Below, one piece after another: positions 39,618-48,657 of a stretch of 64,000 nucleotides of DNA. The stretch covers positions 1,612,001 to 1,676,000 of the forward strand of contig CAVRAV010000001.1 in the NCBI GenBank assembly GCA_963719165.1. Direction: 5' to 3'. Source of the stretch: JAOUEA01 sp963719165. GTDB lineage: Bacteria > Actinomycetota > UBA4738 > HRBIN12. The notes below the pieces were generated by a model that saw only the letters and a program-made list of their open reading frames with translations, ran no database searches and was not told the DNA's origin. Made by a program: the position numbers and the translations under genes. Every line of letters starts with the position of its first letter. Position 1 is the first letter of the stretch.

Positions 39618-41813
39618 TCAGACGCGCGAGAGGCCGAGTCCGTCGATCACCACCGGCTGGCCCGCCGAATGAACGCGGATCGCGACCGCGCCCGCATGCA
39701 GCGCGCTCCACGACACCACCCTCACGAGCCGGCGCCCGATCACATCCGCCCGTGTGGAGACCCTACGCAGCAGCACGCCGTTCCACAGAACGTCCACGGT
39801 CCCGCCACCAGGACGTTCCTGGACGAGCAGTGAGATCGCCCGCGCCTTGACGGCCCGCAGACGCAGCGTGGCCCCGCGGCGTCTCGATCGGGTCGCCGTA
39901 CCCTGGTAGAGACGTCCGGCGGACGACTCCGTCCACGCCCCCCTGGATCCTCGGAGCGACCGGTCGTCAACCGGCGCTGCCGCGCATGCCCGCGCGCTGT
40001 TCGAGGCCCCGCTCGCGTTGAAGGCATCGATCAAGAAGCAGGTGGTGTCACCCGGAGCGAACGGCGATCCGATGGCCGTGCCGGTGATCGTGGTGCGGTG
40101 CCAACGGTGTGGGAACCCCTTGGTGAACGGCGCCGAACGCCACCGCACCCCGTATCCGGTGGCTCCCTCGGAGGGCGACCACGTGACATCGTAGGGACCG
40201 AGCCGGAAGCTCGCCGCGGACGAAGTGACGATCGGCTTCTGCGGTTCGGCGATCTGTGTCGGGCCTACCGTGAAGTCGGACGAGGTGCACCAACCCTGGG
40301 CCGGAGTGATGACGCAGATCGGACCCGTCGCGGCGCCCTGAGGCACCGTCGCATCGATGTGGGAGTCCGACACGTCCTGGAACGAGGCGGGCACGCCGCC
40401 GAACTTTACCGAGGTCGCCCCGGTCAGCCCGCTCCCCGTGATGCTGACCGGGGAGTCGACGGGAGCCTGGACCGGGGTGAAGGATGAGATCTCCGGGTAG
40501 ACGGACGTGCACGTGGATGCGGCGCCAGTGTCCTGCCCGACACCACCCCAACCGCCGTACGAGAGGTGCTGATTCGTGGCGCCATCCCACCACATCCACT
40601 GCTGCGCGCTGCAATGTCGCAGGCGATAGACGTTGTCCGTCCAGCGGTTCCCGGCGCTCGTGCCCACCCCGTGATTCACCACGCCGTTCGATGCGGTCGC
40701 TTTGTTTACCACGTCGATCGCGTTGCGAACGGCGAGGTTGTCCCGATTCGGATAGTTGGCCCCTTGGTCGCACCTCGGAGCGGGGGCGGGGACGGGGTCA
40801 TGCCTGTTTCCGAACATACGGATACCCCAATTGGGCGAGGTCGCGGAGGGTACCGTGACGACGTTGTCCCGAACCGTGACCCCGTTCGAGTCGTACAGAT
40901 CGATGGCGGCCACGAGACCTCCGTCCACGGCGTTGTCGTGGATGTCGCCGCCGGTCGGACCGCCGCAGCTCACCTCCACGCGGATCCCTTCCTGTGGGAG
41001 CGCGGCGTTCACCGCGTTCGCCGTCTGCTCGATCGTGTTGTTCGAGACGTCGAATCCGCGCGTGTCGATGTCGAGCCAGAGCTGCGCTCCCCCCGCATTG
41101 CCTCGGAACGTGGTGCCCCGGACGATGAGGTCGGTGTCGGTGTTGAACTTCGCCCCTCCGGCGAACCCCGGCGACCACCCGGTCGTGGTCGGGTTGTCGT
41201 AGACGAACGAATCCTCGACCGTCAGCGCATCGACTCGGACGGCGCGCAGCCCGAAGTCACCGGTGGGATTCGACACGGCATCGTAGGGGGTCGAGCCGTT
41301 GCGCTCGATCGTGGAGCCCGACACCGTGATGTCCTCGGCGGTGTTGATCGCGATCCCCACCTGCCCCGCCCCGGTGGCCGTGATGCGGTTGAGGGTCCAG
41401 CCGCTCACGACGCCGCCGCCCGCGGCGCCGCTCCCGATCTGCACGTCGGCCTTTCGGGCTCCGTCGAGCACGAGGTCCTGCAAGGTGACGTCGTTTCGGC
41501 CGTCCGAGCCCTTGAAGCAGTAGACGGCCGCCGCGCACTCGATCACGGTCGGTTCCGACCCCACGCCGATCACGGTGATCCCCGATGGGGGGACGAGGGG
41601 AGCCCCGATCGCGTAGATGCCCCCCTCGAGGCAGGCAACGCCTCCGTCGGTGCCCGCCTCAGCGCCAACTGCGGCAAAGAACATCCCGAGGTCGGCGCCG
41701 GCGGACGCGGTCTCCGTGCACGCCGGCCCGGCATCGGCCGGTCCTGCCCCGCCGATCAACAGGGCCATGCTGAGGCAGGACAGGGCGAAGGAAGCGGCCA
41801 ACCTCATCTTCAT
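39618..41813 (-). CDS. Large secreted protein: parallel beta-helix plus IPT/TIG domain
   Basis: 731 residues. Signal peptide to about residue 28. Residues about 60-390 are a right-handed parallel beta-helix, with repeats of the type ITVSGSTIERNGS, LTVEDSFVYDNP, LIVRGTTFRGN and FDVSNNTIEQTANAV. Residues about 440-520 are an IPT/TIG domain (SITGSGLTGATSVKFGGVPASF), then an Fn3-like region and a beta-sandwich end. Such beta-helices usually bind or cut polysaccharides or are structural; no catalytic residues are identifiable. It is convergent with the decarboxylase. Confidence 0.75.
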   Translation of the reverse strand: MKMRLAASFALSCLSMALLIGGAGPADAGPACTETASAGADLGMFFAAVGAEAGTDGGVACLEGGIYAIGAPLVPPSGITVIGVGSEPTVIECAAAVYCFKGSDGRNDVTLQDLVLDGARKADVQIGSGAAGGGVVSGWTLNRITATGAGQVGIAINTAEDITVSGSTIERNGSTPYDAVSNPTGDFGLRAVRVDALTVEDSFVYDNPTTTGWSPGFAGGAKFNTDTDLIVRGTTFRGNAGGAQLWLDIDTRGFDVSNNTIEQTANAVNAALPQEGIRVEVSCGGPTGGDIHDNAVDGGLVAAIDLYDSNGVTVRDNVVTVPSATSPNWGIRMFGNRHDPVPAPAPRCDQGANYPNRDNLAVRNAIDVVNKATASNGVVNHGVGTSAGNRWTDNVYRLRHCSAQQWMWWDGATNQHLSYGGWGGVGQDTGAASTCTSVYPEISSFTPVQAPVDSPVSITGSGLTGATSVKFGGVPASFQDVSDSHIDATVPQGAATGPICVITPAQGWCTSSDFTVGPTQIAEPQKPIVTSSAASFRLGPYDVTWSPSEGATGYGVRWRSAPFTKGFPHRWHRTTITGTAIGSPFAPGDTTCFLIDAFNASGASNSARACAAAPVDDRSLRGSRGAWTESSAGRLYQGTATRSRRRGATLRLRAVKARAISLLVQERPGGGTVDVLWNGVLLRRVSTRADVIGRRLVRVVSWSALHAGAVAIRVHSAGQPVVIDGLGLSRV

Positions 41814-41883
41814 GCTGCCTCCCGGCGTCGCGCGTCGACCCGAGTGTGCCTTGGGATGCGCCCTCTTGCAATGGCCATCCGGC

Positions 41884-41889
41884 TACAGT
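41884..41889 (+). promoter_or_regulatory. -10 element TACAGT of a leaderless transcript (DUF1697 gene)
   Basis: Eight bases before GTG 41898; no ribosome binding site is present. Confidence 0.5.
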
Positions 41890-41897
41890 TGGCGATC

Positions 41898-42455
41898 GTG
41901 GAGACCTGGGTCGTGCTCCTGCGCGGGATCAACGTGGGCGGCAAGAACGTGATCCCCATGGCGTCGCTGCGCGACGAGTTCGCCGCGATGGGCTTCCGCG
42001 ACCCACAGACCCACATCCAGAGCGGGAACGTGCTCGTGGAGAGCCCGAGGAAGCGGAGCAAGGCGGCCGTGGCGCGCATCGAGCGCCACCTGTCCGAGGC
42101 GTTCGGGTACGGGGCGCGCGTGGTCGTGCGCGACACCCCCGAGATGGCGGCGATCGTGGCGGCGATGCCTGCCGACTGGGACCCCGACGATCGCACGGTT
42201 CGCCACAACGTGATCTTCCTCACCGACGGCGTCGCCCCCGACGACCTGATCGGCGGGCTCGAGGTCGATCCCGCCATCGAGTCGATCGCGGCGAGCCCCC
42301 ACGCCGTCTATTGGTCCGCGCCGATGAGCACCCTCACGCGCACCGCCATGGTGAAGCTGAGCGCGCACCCCCGCTACCCCGAGGTGACGATCCGCAACGC
42401 CCGCGTGACCCTCAAGCTCTTCGACCTGATGCAGGCTCGAGACGAACGGGGTTGA
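41898..42455 (+). CDS. DUF1697 protein
   Basis: 185 residues. The N-terminus VVLLRGINVGGKNVIPMASL and the middle THIQSGNVLVES match the DUF1697 family exactly. The later VYWSAPMSTLTRTAMVKLSA is also typical. The family is widespread in actinobacteria, and its function is unknown. It is followed by a short terminator-like hairpin. Confidence 0.9.
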   Translation: METWVVLLRGINVGGKNVIPMASLRDEFAAMGFRDPQTHIQSGNVLVESPRKRSKAAVARIERHLSEAFGYGARVVVRDTPEMAAIVAAMPADWDPDDRTVRHNVIFLTDGVAPDDLIGGLEVDPAIESIAASPHAVYWSAPMSTLTRTAMVKLSAHPRYPEVTIRNARVTLKLFDLMQARDERG

Positions 42456-42478
42456 CGGTTCCAAACCGTCGGTTCCTG

Positions 42479-42495
42479 GAGCCCTGTTGGGGCTC
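42479..42495 (+). terminator. Short terminator-like hairpin after the DUF1697 gene
   Basis: gagccc and gggctc pair over six bases around a five-base loop, followed by attt. Confidence 0.5.
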
Positions 42496-42581
42496 ATTTA
42501 GCGATCCCCTTACCTCGCCGCCTGTGAGATGGACCCGCGACGCGACCCGCCGTCGCACCCTCGACACGGGAGGTGGCGCGC

Positions 42582-43094
42582 ATGGTTCGCACCGAGCAGG
42601 TCACGAAGGCGGGACCGGACGTCGCCAGGATCCCGGACGCCGGGCCGAAACGGCCCCGATCCATGCCCTGGCTCGTAGGCGCGTTGGTGATCATGACCCT
42701 GGGGTTCCTCGCGCTCGCAGGGCTGACCTTCTACCAGCACCACGCCCGAACCGACGCCGAGCGCCTCGCCGCCGAGGTCGCGACGGCCTGGGGCTCGGCG
42801 GCACCCGCCGGCCTCGGTGGCGTCTACGATCGCCACGCCGTGCTGATCGACGCGCAAGGGACCAGATCGACCGGGATCAAGTCCATCGTGGCCGCCGCCA
42901 AGGACCGCGGACCGAACTTCACGATGACGCAGTTGGGCGACGTCGCGTCGACGCCCGACGGCGCCTTCGCGACCTTCGCCTACCGCTTCGCCGGAGACGG
43001 GCGGGGATCGGGCATGGCGGTCATGAAGATCGACGCCGGCAAGGTCGTGCGCCAGTGGAACTTCGAGTCGACCATCGCGCGCCCCTCGAAGTAG
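42582..43094 (+). CDS. Membrane-anchored SnoaL/NTF2-like protein
   Basis: 170 residues. A basic N-terminus and one membrane helix (about residues 34-53) precede an alpha+beta domain with VYDRHAVLIDAQGTRSTGIKSI and FATFAYRFAGDGRGSGMAVMKIDAGKVVRQWNF, the layout of SnoaL/NTF2-like folds. The protein may bind a small ligand or partner at the membrane surface. ATG 42582 has GGGAGG eight bases in front. It is convergent with the heme-protein operon, nine bases apart. Confidence 0.7.
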   Translation: MVRTEQVTKAGPDVARIPDAGPKRPRSMPWLVGALVIMTLGFLALAGLTFYQHHARTDAERLAAEVATAWGSAAPAGLGGVYDRHAVLIDAQGTRSTGIKSIVAAAKDRGPNFTMTQLGDVASTPDGAFATFAYRFAGDGRGSGMAVMKIDAGKVVRQWNFESTIARPSK

Positions 43095-43103
43095 GGCGGT
43101 CGA

Positions 43104-44090
43104 TCACGTGTGCGACGTGATCACGCCGTTGGCGAACCTGCCCGTGGCCCCCGGCGCCGTCCAGCTCGCAGCCACGTAGCGCCGGCTGCCGTTGGGCATG
43201 GAGCAGGTGGCGTCGAAGCTCGCCGCTTGCACCTGCGTCACCGTGCCGGTGCACAGCGTCCCGCTCGGCAGATACTCCATCTGGAACGCGGTCGAGTCGA
43301 GGCTCGACGAGCTGACGAGCAGGTCGGCGCGAACGAGGACCCGCTGCGGCCCGGTGCCGTTACCCGCCATCGACACGATCCCGCGCGTCACCCCCACGTC
43401 GGTGAGGATCTGCCCACTCAGCGAATCGCTGAAGGTCGCGGCGTTCCACGTGTGAGGCCGGAAGCGCAGCGGCCCCATACCGAGTGAGGCAACGAGCGCG
43501 ACGCCCATCACCGAGGCCAACGCCGGCGCCGTGCGAAGGGGCCATCGCCCGGGCGCCGCACGCCGGAGCACGCGCCAGACCGTCAAGCCGCAGACGGTAC
43601 CCACGGCGACCGCGAAGATCGCGATCATCCACGGCGTGCTGCGGTCCGTGCCCGAGCCGATGCCGTGCAGGGTGGCGGCGCCCCACACCGCGAAGTTGAC
43701 GTAGTGCGCGCGTCGCCAGAACCGGTAGCTCAGCTTCGCGTTGCGGTAGTGATTCGTCACGGCGAGCGCGAGCAGGAGCTCGGCGGCCACGATCCCGAGG
43801 CCGGTCCAGATCGGCCGATACGAGGCCAAGAGCGGCACGACGAGCGATGCGAGCGAGAACGGCAGATACGAGTCGATGGCGATCGCCACGATGTGCAGCA
43901 CCACGAACGTCCCCGTGAGCAAGCCAGTGAACCGGTGCACGTCTTCCAGCGCGAACCGCGGCCAGTGCTTCATCCGCTTCTTGCCGGTCATCCCGAGCCC
44001 GAGCGCGACGTTCAGCGACAGCAGGACGTAGGCCACGATGCCGCCGGCGCGCGCCGCATACCAGTCGATGGGGCTCGACGTCAGATGCAC
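43104..44090 (-). CDS. Ferric-reductase-like heme membrane protein
   Basis: 328 residues. Six or more membrane helices, with conserved His in LEDVHRFTGLLTGTFVVLHIVAIAID and RAHYVNFAVWGAATLHGIGSG, which should ligate two b-type hemes. The C-terminal 100 residues (after LVASLGMGPLRFRP) form a soluble beta-rich domain with two cysteines and no flavin motif. It is therefore the membrane part of an electron-transfer chain. The GTG overlaps the stop of the ApbE gene by 10 bases. Cytoplasmic donor and extracellular acceptor are unknown. Confidence 0.82.
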   Translation of the reverse strand: MHLTSSPIDWYAARAGGIVAYVLLSLNVALGLGMTGKKRMKHWPRFALEDVHRFTGLLTGTFVVLHIVAIAIDSYLPFSLASLVVPLLASYRPIWTGLGIVAAELLLALAVTNHYRNAKLSYRFWRRAHYVNFAVWGAATLHGIGSGTDRSTPWMIAIFAVAVGTVCGLTVWRVLRRAAPGRWPLRTAPALASVMGVALVASLGMGPLRFRPHTWNAATFSDSLSGQILTDVGVTRGIVSMAGNGTGPQRVLVRADLLVSSSSLDSTAFQMEYLPSGTLCTGTVTQVQAASFDATCSMPNGSRRYVAASWTAPGATGRFANGVITSHT

Positions 44091-44935
44091 GCGAGGGCCT
44101 CCCGCAGGCCGCGGTCCCAGCTTCCGTTCGCACGGATCTCGCCGTCGAGCCCCACGAAGCGCGCGGGGATCCCGCGCTCCTCGAGCCAGGCGGGGCCGTC
44201 GCCGCCCGCGAGGAATCCGGCCTTGGCCGCGACGTCGGCCGCCAGGCACGTCGCCCCGCACGCGGTCACCGACGACCAGGGCGACGTCGACGGGCGGCGG
44301 GTCCGAGGATCGATCAGGTGGTGCTGGAGCACGTCCCCGCGCAGCCACCGCCGCTTGGCGGTCCCGCTCGTGGCGAGCGCCCCGCGTTGCAGCGTGACCG
44401 ATCCCTCGTTCGGCAACGCGACCGTGAGGGCACCTCGGGCCGCCACGTCGCCGCCCGCGGAGACGAACCCGTCGCCCGAGAGCAGCTTCATGGCGTCGTC
44501 GACCGCGAGCGCCTTCACGACCCCGTTGAGGTCGAGCTGCACGCCGGGAGGCACTCCCACCACGCGGCCGAGCGAGATCACGCCGGCCGGCTGCACGCCC
44601 GTCACCGGATCCGCGGGTCGAGCGTCCGGCGCGAGCGAGGCCGAGTCGCGGTCATACCCGGCCGCGACGAGCTCCGCGCCCAGGGTCGGGACGACGAGCC
44701 CGCCGGTCTCCTCGGCGACGCGCAACGCGGTGCGGAGCGTCTCGGCGAACAGCGGGGACGCCAGCACGAGCCGCCCGGCCGCGGCGTTGATGCGGTTCAA
44801 CTCGCTCCGCGCGATGAACCTGCTGAAGACCAGGTCGCGCTCGTGGAAGAGCCGCTCGACGGCCTCGAGCGCAGCCGCGGCGGCGCCACCCACCACGATC
44901 TCGCAGCCCATCGCCTCGAACGTGTGCTCGCTCAT
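44081..44935 (-). CDS. apbE: FAD:protein FMN transferase (ApbE-like)
   Basis: 284 residues. Typical segments include FEAMGCEIVVGG, RLFHERDLVFSRFIARSELNRIN, DLNGVVKALAVDDAM, FVSAGGDVAARG and HHLIDPRTRRPS. It attaches FMN covalently to a Thr/Ser of a target protein, using FAD. No obvious FMN-binding-domain target with the flavinylation sequence is in this window. Its stop overlaps the heme-protein start, and its ATG overlaps the stop of the small membrane protein (ATGA), so three genes are co-translated. It appears cytoplasmic or uses a non-canonical route because there is no signal peptide. Confidence 0.88.
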   Translation of the reverse strand: MSEHTFEAMGCEIVVGGAAAAALEAVERLFHERDLVFSRFIARSELNRINAAAGRLVLASPLFAETLRTALRVAEETGGLVVPTLGAELVAAGYDRDSASLAPDARPADPVTGVQPAGVISLGRVVGVPPGVQLDLNGVVKALAVDDAMKLLSGDGFVSAGGDVAARGALTVALPNEGSVTLQRGALATSGTAKRRWLRGDVLQHHLIDPRTRRPSTSPWSSVTACGATCLAADVAAKAGFLAGGDGPAWLEERGIPARFVGLDGEIRANGSWDRGLREALACI

Positions 44936-45273
44936 GACACCGACGTGGCCGCCCCGGGCGGCGCCTGAGCCGGGCCGACCACGCCGCCCTGCAGGAGGTC
45001 TCGCTTGACCACCTCGACGAACCTCGTCGGCGCCTCGAGGGCGGTGGCCGATCCTTTCGGGTGGCCCGCGTAGGAACGCTGCGAGAACACCATCGCGATG
45101 CCGAACGCCACCGCACCGAGCGAGGCGACACCCGCCTTGGCGCCGAAGGCGCGCCGGCGAGCCGATCGCAGTTCCGCGGCTCGAGCGCCCGATGCTGCGC
45201 GCCCACCCGATGCTGTGCGCCGGCCAGATCCGCGAGATCCCGTCCTGCCGTCCATGCCAGGTTCGCTCCTCAT
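44932..45273 (-). CDS. Small membrane protein of the ApbE operon
   Basis: 113 residues. The N-terminal half is basic and low complexity, with one membrane helix about residues 45-64 (AGVASLGAVAFGIAMVFSQ), followed by a short extracytoplasmic part ending AQAPPGAATSVS. It may be an electron carrier anchor or a target of ApbE, but it has no recognisable heme, FMN or iron-sulfur motif. The stop overlaps the ApbE start. No family recognised. Confidence 0.55.
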   Translation of the reverse strand: MRSEPGMDGRTGSRGSGRRTASGGRAASGARAAELRSARRRAFGAKAGVASLGAVAFGIAMVFSQRSYAGHPKGSATALEAPTRFVEVVKRDLLQGGVVGPAQAPPGAATSVS

Positions 45274-45357
45274 GTCCGCCTTTCGTCACGATTGTCCCGG
45301 GGCCAGCTGAGAGCGAGCTGTGGATCCTGCGGAGAAGTGGTGGCGAAGCGCAGTTGC

Positions 45358-45363
45358 TAGGTT
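45358..45363 (+). promoter_or_regulatory. -10 element TAGGTT of a leaderless transcript (ABC exporter)
   Basis: Six bases before GTG 45370; no ribosome binding site is present. Confidence 0.55.
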
Positions 45364-45369
45364 CGGTCC

Positions 45370-46314
45370 GTGGATGCCGTGCTCGAATGCGTGGGTCTGC
45401 GCAAGACGTTCGGAGCGCGCGTCGCCGTGGACGACGTGAGCTTCGCGATCGCCCCCGGGGAGACCTACGGACTCCTCGGCCCCAACGGGGCGGGCAAGAC
45501 CACCACGATCTCCATGGTGTGCGGGCTGCTCGGGCGTGACGGGGGGCGCGTAACCGTCCAGGGTGAGGCGCTCGACCCCGGCACGGTCAAGGTCAAGGCC
45601 GCGATCGGCTTCGTACCGCAGGAGATCGCGATCTACCCCGACCTCAGCGCCCGCGAGAACCTGCGGTTCTTCGGCAAGCTCTACGGGCTCTCGGGGGCCG
45701 ACCTGGACGCACGGATCGAGCGACTCCTGGACACGATCGGCCTGGCGGATCGTGGGGATGAGCGCACGGACGCCTTCTCGGGCGGCATGAAGCGGCGGCT
45801 CAACATCGCGTTGGGGATGCTGAACGATCCGGCGCTACTCGTGCTCGACGAGCCCACCGCGGGTGTGGATCCGCAGAGTCGCAACGCCATCCTCGGCACG
45901 GTGGAATCGCTCGCATCCACGGGCATGGCCGTGCTCTACACGACGCACTACATGGAGGAGGCCGAGCGGCTCTGCGATCGCGTCGGCATCCTCGACGAAG
46001 GAACGATGAAGGCGGAGGGCACGCGCAGGGAGTTGATCTCGTTGGTGGGTGAACAGGACCGGCTCCGGGTCGAGGTCCGCGGCGACCTGCCCGCCGCGGC
46101 GAGCGCGACCCTGGCCGTGCCGGGGGTGACGGAGGCCGTCGCCCGGGAGGGCGGGCTCGACCTGATGGCGCGCGACGTGCGCGCGTCGCTCGCGGAGATC
46201 GTGCTCGCGATCGACGGCACGGGCGCCGGCATCCTTTCGATGGAGGTCCACGAGCCCAACCTGGAGGCGGTCTTCCTGCACCTCACCGGCAAAGCGCTCC
46301 GCGACGAGGAGTAG
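45370..46314 (+). CDS. ABC transporter ATP-binding protein
   Basis: 314 residues. Walker A GPNGAGKTT (about 37-45), Q-loop in GFVPQEIAIYPDLS, signature FSGGMKRRLNIALGML and Walker B LLVLDEPTAGVD with a His-switch in LYTTHYMEE. It belongs to the DrrA/NatA-like drug or ion exporter class. The last 90 residues (DLPAAASATLAVPGVTEAV) are the usual C-terminal extension. The next gene's TTG start is three bases after its stop. It powers the two ABC-2 permeases that follow. Confidence 0.92.
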   Translation: MDAVLECVGLRKTFGARVAVDDVSFAIAPGETYGLLGPNGAGKTTTISMVCGLLGRDGGRVTVQGEALDPGTVKVKAAIGFVPQEIAIYPDLSARENLRFFGKLYGLSGADLDARIERLLDTIGLADRGDERTDAFSGGMKRRLNIALGMLNDPALLVLDEPTAGVDPQSRNAILGTVESLASTGMAVLYTTHYMEEAERLCDRVGILDEGTMKAEGTRRELISLVGEQDRLRVEVRGDLPAAASATLAVPGVTEAVAREGGLDLMARDVRASLAEIVLAIDGTGAGILSMEVHEPNLEAVFLHLTGKALRDEE

Positions 46315-46317
46315 GCG

Positions 46318-47472
46318 TTGCGCAACGCCTGGACCATCGCGCGCAAGGACCTGAAGCGCCGCGTGCGCGACCGCACGGCCATCCTGGTGGCGCTCGTGCT
46401 TCCGTTCGCGCTGGCGGGGATCTTCAGCCTGACGTTGAGCGGCGTCGACAGCGGCGCGTTCGAGGTGACCTACGCGGTCGTCGGCTCCGACGGGGGCGCC
46501 CTCCCCGGGGACTTCACCCAGGAACTCAAGGCCCTGGGGTTCGTGACGTTGCGCGACGCCGGCTCGCGAGCCGCGGCTGAGCGCCTGGCCGAGGACGGCG
46601 ACGTCGACGCTGCCATCGTGTTCCCGCCCGGGTTCACCAACGACGTGCGCGCGGGTGACGGCGGCCGCATCGAGGTGCTGACCTCCCCCGACTCCAGCAT
46701 CGGTTCGCTCGTCGCCGTGTCGCTCGCACGCTCGTTCGGCTCGAACCTGGACGCTGTTGGGCTCGCCGTCGCGGCGGTCGCCGGCCCGGGAGGGCGGAGC
46801 GACCCGGCGTTGGTCGCGCTGGCGCGGACCCTCCCTCCCGCCGCCACGATCCGGACGGCCACCGTCGAGGACCAGGTGGCGTCCCAGTCCACGTTCTTCT
46901 CGATCGGGATGGCCGTGTTCTTCCTGTTCTTCGCGGTGGAGTTCGGCGTGCGCGGTCTGCTGGAGGAGCGCGAACAGGGCACCCTCTCCCGGCTGCTGGT
47001 CGCGCCGATCGATCCGTCCTCGGTGATCGGCGGGAAGGCCCTGACGAGCTTCGCCCTGGGCCTCGTGAGCACCACGACGCTCGTGGTGGCGACCACCTGG
47101 TTGCTCGGCGCCGAGTGGGGAGCCCCGGGCGAGGTGGCGCTGCTCGTGGTCGCCGGCGTCCTCGCGGCGGTCGGCGTCACCGCCATGGTCGCCACGTTCG
47201 CGACCACCACCGCACAGGCCGGTGCGTTCGTCTCGGTGGTCGCGGTGGTGGGGGGCTTGCTGGGCGGGACGTTCTTCCCGATCTCGCAGGCGGGCTGGCT
47301 CGGGACCCTCCGGTTCCTCTCGCCGCAGGGATGGCTCATGCGCGGCTTCCAGGAGGCTTCCTCGGGCGGTGGGATGCGCAACATCGCGGCGCCGCTCGCG
47401 GGCATCCTCGCGATCGCGCTCGTCACCGGGGCCGTCGCCTGGGCGCGGGCCAAACGCATGGTGGCGGGATGA
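46318..47472 (+). CDS. ABC-2 type permease, first subunit
   Basis: 384 residues. One membrane helix near the N-terminus (about 21-40), a large extracytoplasmic domain (about 45-190) and five to six helices in the C-terminal half (QSTFFSIGMAVFFLFFAVEFGVRG, LTSFALGLVSTTTLVVATTW, VVAGVLAAVGVTAMVATF). The layout is that of ABC-2/linearmycin-type exporters. TTG 46318 has GAGGAG six bases upstream, so a non-ATG start is supported. The stop overlaps the second permease gene (ATGA). Confidence 0.87.
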   Translation: MRNAWTIARKDLKRRVRDRTAILVALVLPFALAGIFSLTLSGVDSGAFEVTYAVVGSDGGALPGDFTQELKALGFVTLRDAGSRAAAERLAEDGDVDAAIVFPPGFTNDVRAGDGGRIEVLTSPDSSIGSLVAVSLARSFGSNLDAVGLAVAAVAGPGGRSDPALVALARTLPPAATIRTATVEDQVASQSTFFSIGMAVFFLFFAVEFGVRGLLEEREQGTLSRLLVAPIDPSSVIGGKALTSFALGLVSTTTLVVATTWLLGAEWGAPGEVALLVVAGVLAAVGVTAMVATFATTTAQAGAFVSVVAVVGGLLGGTFFPISQAGWLGTLRFLSPQGWLMRGFQEASSGGGMRNIAAPLAGILAIALVTGAVAWARAKRMVAG

Positions 47473-48631
47473 AGGCGTTCGTGATCGCGGGCGCCAACCT
47501 GCGCCGGCTCCTGCGGGACCGCACGGGCGCGTTCTTCGTGCTCGTGTTCCCGTTCCTGATCATCCTCGCGCTCGGGGCGGCGTTCGGATCCGGCTTCACG
47601 CCCAAGCTCGGGGTGGTGGGCGGGATCGGGCGAGCTGGGGCAGGACCTGCGCAGCAGGATCGAGGCGACCGAAGGCCTGGACGTCCGGTCGTTCGCCGAC
47701 GCCGACGCCCTTCGGCAGGCGGTCGCCCGCGGCGATGTCGAGGGCGGCCTCGTGATCCCCTCGGACTACGACGGCCGGATCCGTGCGGGCGGGACGGTGC
47801 CGCTCAGCTACGTGGCGCGCTCCGGGAGCGCCGGCCAGCGGCTCCAGGCCACGGTGAGCGCGGTGGTCGACGCACAGAGCAACGAGATCCGTGCCGCGAG
47901 GTTCGCGGTCTCCGAGGGGGCGGCCACGGGGTTCGACCAAGGCCTGCTGCGAGCGAGCGCGGCATCGACGGGTTTCTCGGGCGTGAGCGTTCACGAGCCG
48001 CATCGCGGGCGGGGTGAAAGTGGCGAGGCCGTTCGACACGGGCGCGGCACAGGAGCTCGTCTTGTTCATCTTCCTGACGTCGCTCTCTGCCTCGGCGATG
48101 TTGATCGAGACGCGCAGGCTCGGCTTGACGAGGCGGATGCTGGCCTCGCCCACGCCGGTGCGCACGATCCTGGCGGGCGAGACGCTCGGACGCTACGCGA
48201 TCGCTCTCGTCCAGGGCACGCTGATCGTGGTGGGCACGCTGCTCGTCTTCCGCGTGGAGTGGGGCAACCCCCTCACGACGGGGCTGGTGGTCGTACTGTT
48301 CGCGCTCGCCGCGACCGGAGCCGCCATGCTCATGGGATCGCTCCTTCGCAACGCCGCCCAGGCGGGAGCCGTCGGGGTGTTCCTCGGGCTGGTGCTGGCG
48401 GCCCTCGGAGGGTGCATGGTCCCCCTCGAGGTCTTCCCCCCGGCGATCTTCGCCATCGCGCATCTCACCCCGCACGCCTGGGCGATCCAGGCGCTGACCG
48501 ACTCGATCGCCACGCACGCCTCGCCGGCGGACGTCGCGACCGACCTCGCGGTCCTGAGCGCCTACGCGCTCGTGCTCCTGAGCGTGGCCACGGTGGTGCT
48601 GCGCAGGACGATCACCGACCCGGGCGGCTGA
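47469..48631 (+). CDS. ABC-2 type permease, second subunit, with two frameshifts
   Basis: The text begins MKAFVIAGANLRRLLRDRTG with one helix. It jumps frame near 47627 (ATCGGGCGAG, one G too many), continues through RIEATEGLDVRSFADADALRQAV, jumps again near 47992 (GTTCACGAG, one C too many), and ends in VKVARPFDTGAAQELVLFIFLTSL and further helices. Removing both bases gives 387 codons including stop, matching the first permease (384 residues). So the gene is probably intact in the organism and misread here; true decay is less likely. Confidence 0.82.
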
Positions 48632-48657
48632 GCCCGTCGCCCCCGAGGCCGGCCCCC

